Assembly (NCBI GenBank): GCA_964391025.1
Contig: CAYMKJ010000044.1
Span: 1 to 13,800 of the forward strand
Direction of reading: 5' to 3'
Source of the DNA: SHZI01 sp964391025
GTDB lineage: Bacteria > Pseudomonadota > Gammaproteobacteria > Steroidobacterales > GCA-2729495
DNA: 13,800 nucleotides
Part shown: piece after piece, positions 13,467 through 13,800 of the stretch
Layout: each line of letters opens with the position of its first letter
How positions within the stretch are numbered: the first letter of the stretch is position 1
Notes under the pieces: model-generated
Databases searched by the model: none
The model's input: only the letters and a program-made list of their open reading frames with translations
What the model was told of the DNA's origin: nothing
Made by a program: the position numbers and the translations under genes

Positions 13467-13800
13467 ATGCACAACTTCTACCTCGCCCTCGACCAGGGGG
13501 GCCACGCCAGCCGCGCCTTCGTCTTCGCTGCCGATGGCGCTGTGGTCACTTCCGCGTCCGTACCAATCGCCACCCGGCGGAACGACGCCGGCCACATCGA
13601 GCACGATCCGGAGGAACTCGTGCGCTCGCTGCAACAGGCCATCGATATCGCCTGCGGGAAACTGCCCGCCGGGGGCCGCATCCGGGCCGCCGGGCTGGCC
13701 ACCCAGCGCTCCAGCCTGGTCTGCTGGAACCGGCACACGGGAGCCGCGCTCTCCCCGGTGATCTCCTGGCAGGACCGGCGCAACGCAGCCTGGCTCGAGG
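13467..13800 (+). CDS. FGGY-family carbohydrate kinase, N-terminal part (runs off the window)
   Basis: An open frame from ATG at 13467 reaches the window end with 111 residues. It begins MHNFYLALDQGGHASRAFVF, the phosphate-binding start of the FGGY fold (glycerol kinase has DQGTTSSRAIVFD). It continues with GHIEHDPEEL, then GLATQRSSLVCWNRHTG and ISWQDRRN, equivalent to glycerol kinase GITNQRETTVVW and IVWQDRR. In E. coli GlpK the Arg-Glu pair of NQRET binds glycerol; here the Glu is Ser (TQRSS), while the Arg and the following Trp are kept. The substrate is therefore probably not glycerol, and the name glpK is not justified. The gene begins 21 bases after nth, in the same direction. Confidence 0.85.
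   Translation, partial: MHNFYLALDQGGHASRAFVFAADGAVVTSASVPIATRRNDAGHIEHDPEELVRSLQQAIDIACGKLPAGGRIRAAGLATQRSSLVCWNRHTGAALSPVISWQDRRNAAWLE

Overview
The window is a high-GC stretch of a proteobacterial chromosome. Its gene content and order (type IV pilus ATPases, metG, rsxA ... rsxCDGE-nth) and the close match of Nth to the E. coli enzyme point to a gammaproteobacterium. The large TonB-dependent receptor is of the kind common in heterotrophic marine or soil lineages. I cannot name a genus.

Layout. Positions 1-128 hold the C-terminal end of what is probably a PilT/PilU-type ATPase, overlapping a complete second one (125-1186). metG (1204-3243) follows. Its GTG start has no Shine-Dalgarno, and a perfect TATAAT ends 5 bases upstream. 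rsxA overlaps the metG stop by one base (3243-3797). About 5.3 kb of unrelated DNA then interrupts the Rnf/Rsx locus: a secreted four-cysteine protein on the minus strand (3812-4474), a vapBC toxin-antitoxin pair on the minus strand (4566-5236), a frameshifted remnant of an IS91-type transposase (about 5325-5528), a small DUF4870-type membrane protein (5646-6050) and an 884-residue TonB-dependent receptor on the minus strand (6110-8764). The Rnf locus resumes with rsxC, rsxD, rsxG and rsxE, which overlap one another by 1-4 bases, followed by nth and the start of an FGGY-family carbohydrate kinase that runs off the end.

How the genes work together. RsxA, C, D, G and E are subunits of the membrane Rnf/Rsx electron-transfer complex: the NADH/FMN and 4Fe-4S subunit C, the flavin subunits D and G, and the integral 2Fe-2S pair A/E. 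The sixth subunit, RsxB, normally lies between rsxA and rsxC and carries the ferredoxin-side Fe-S clusters. It is absent from the window, its place taken by the 5.3 kb insert. RsxA and RsxE also each carry a compact internal deletion relative to the E. coli proteins as I recall them, while key cofactor residues remain. The reading frames are otherwise intact. The locus therefore looks like a rearranged, possibly remodelled Rnf complex, with mobile-element debris in the split.

No rRNA, tRNA, CRISPR array or intact insertion sequence was seen.
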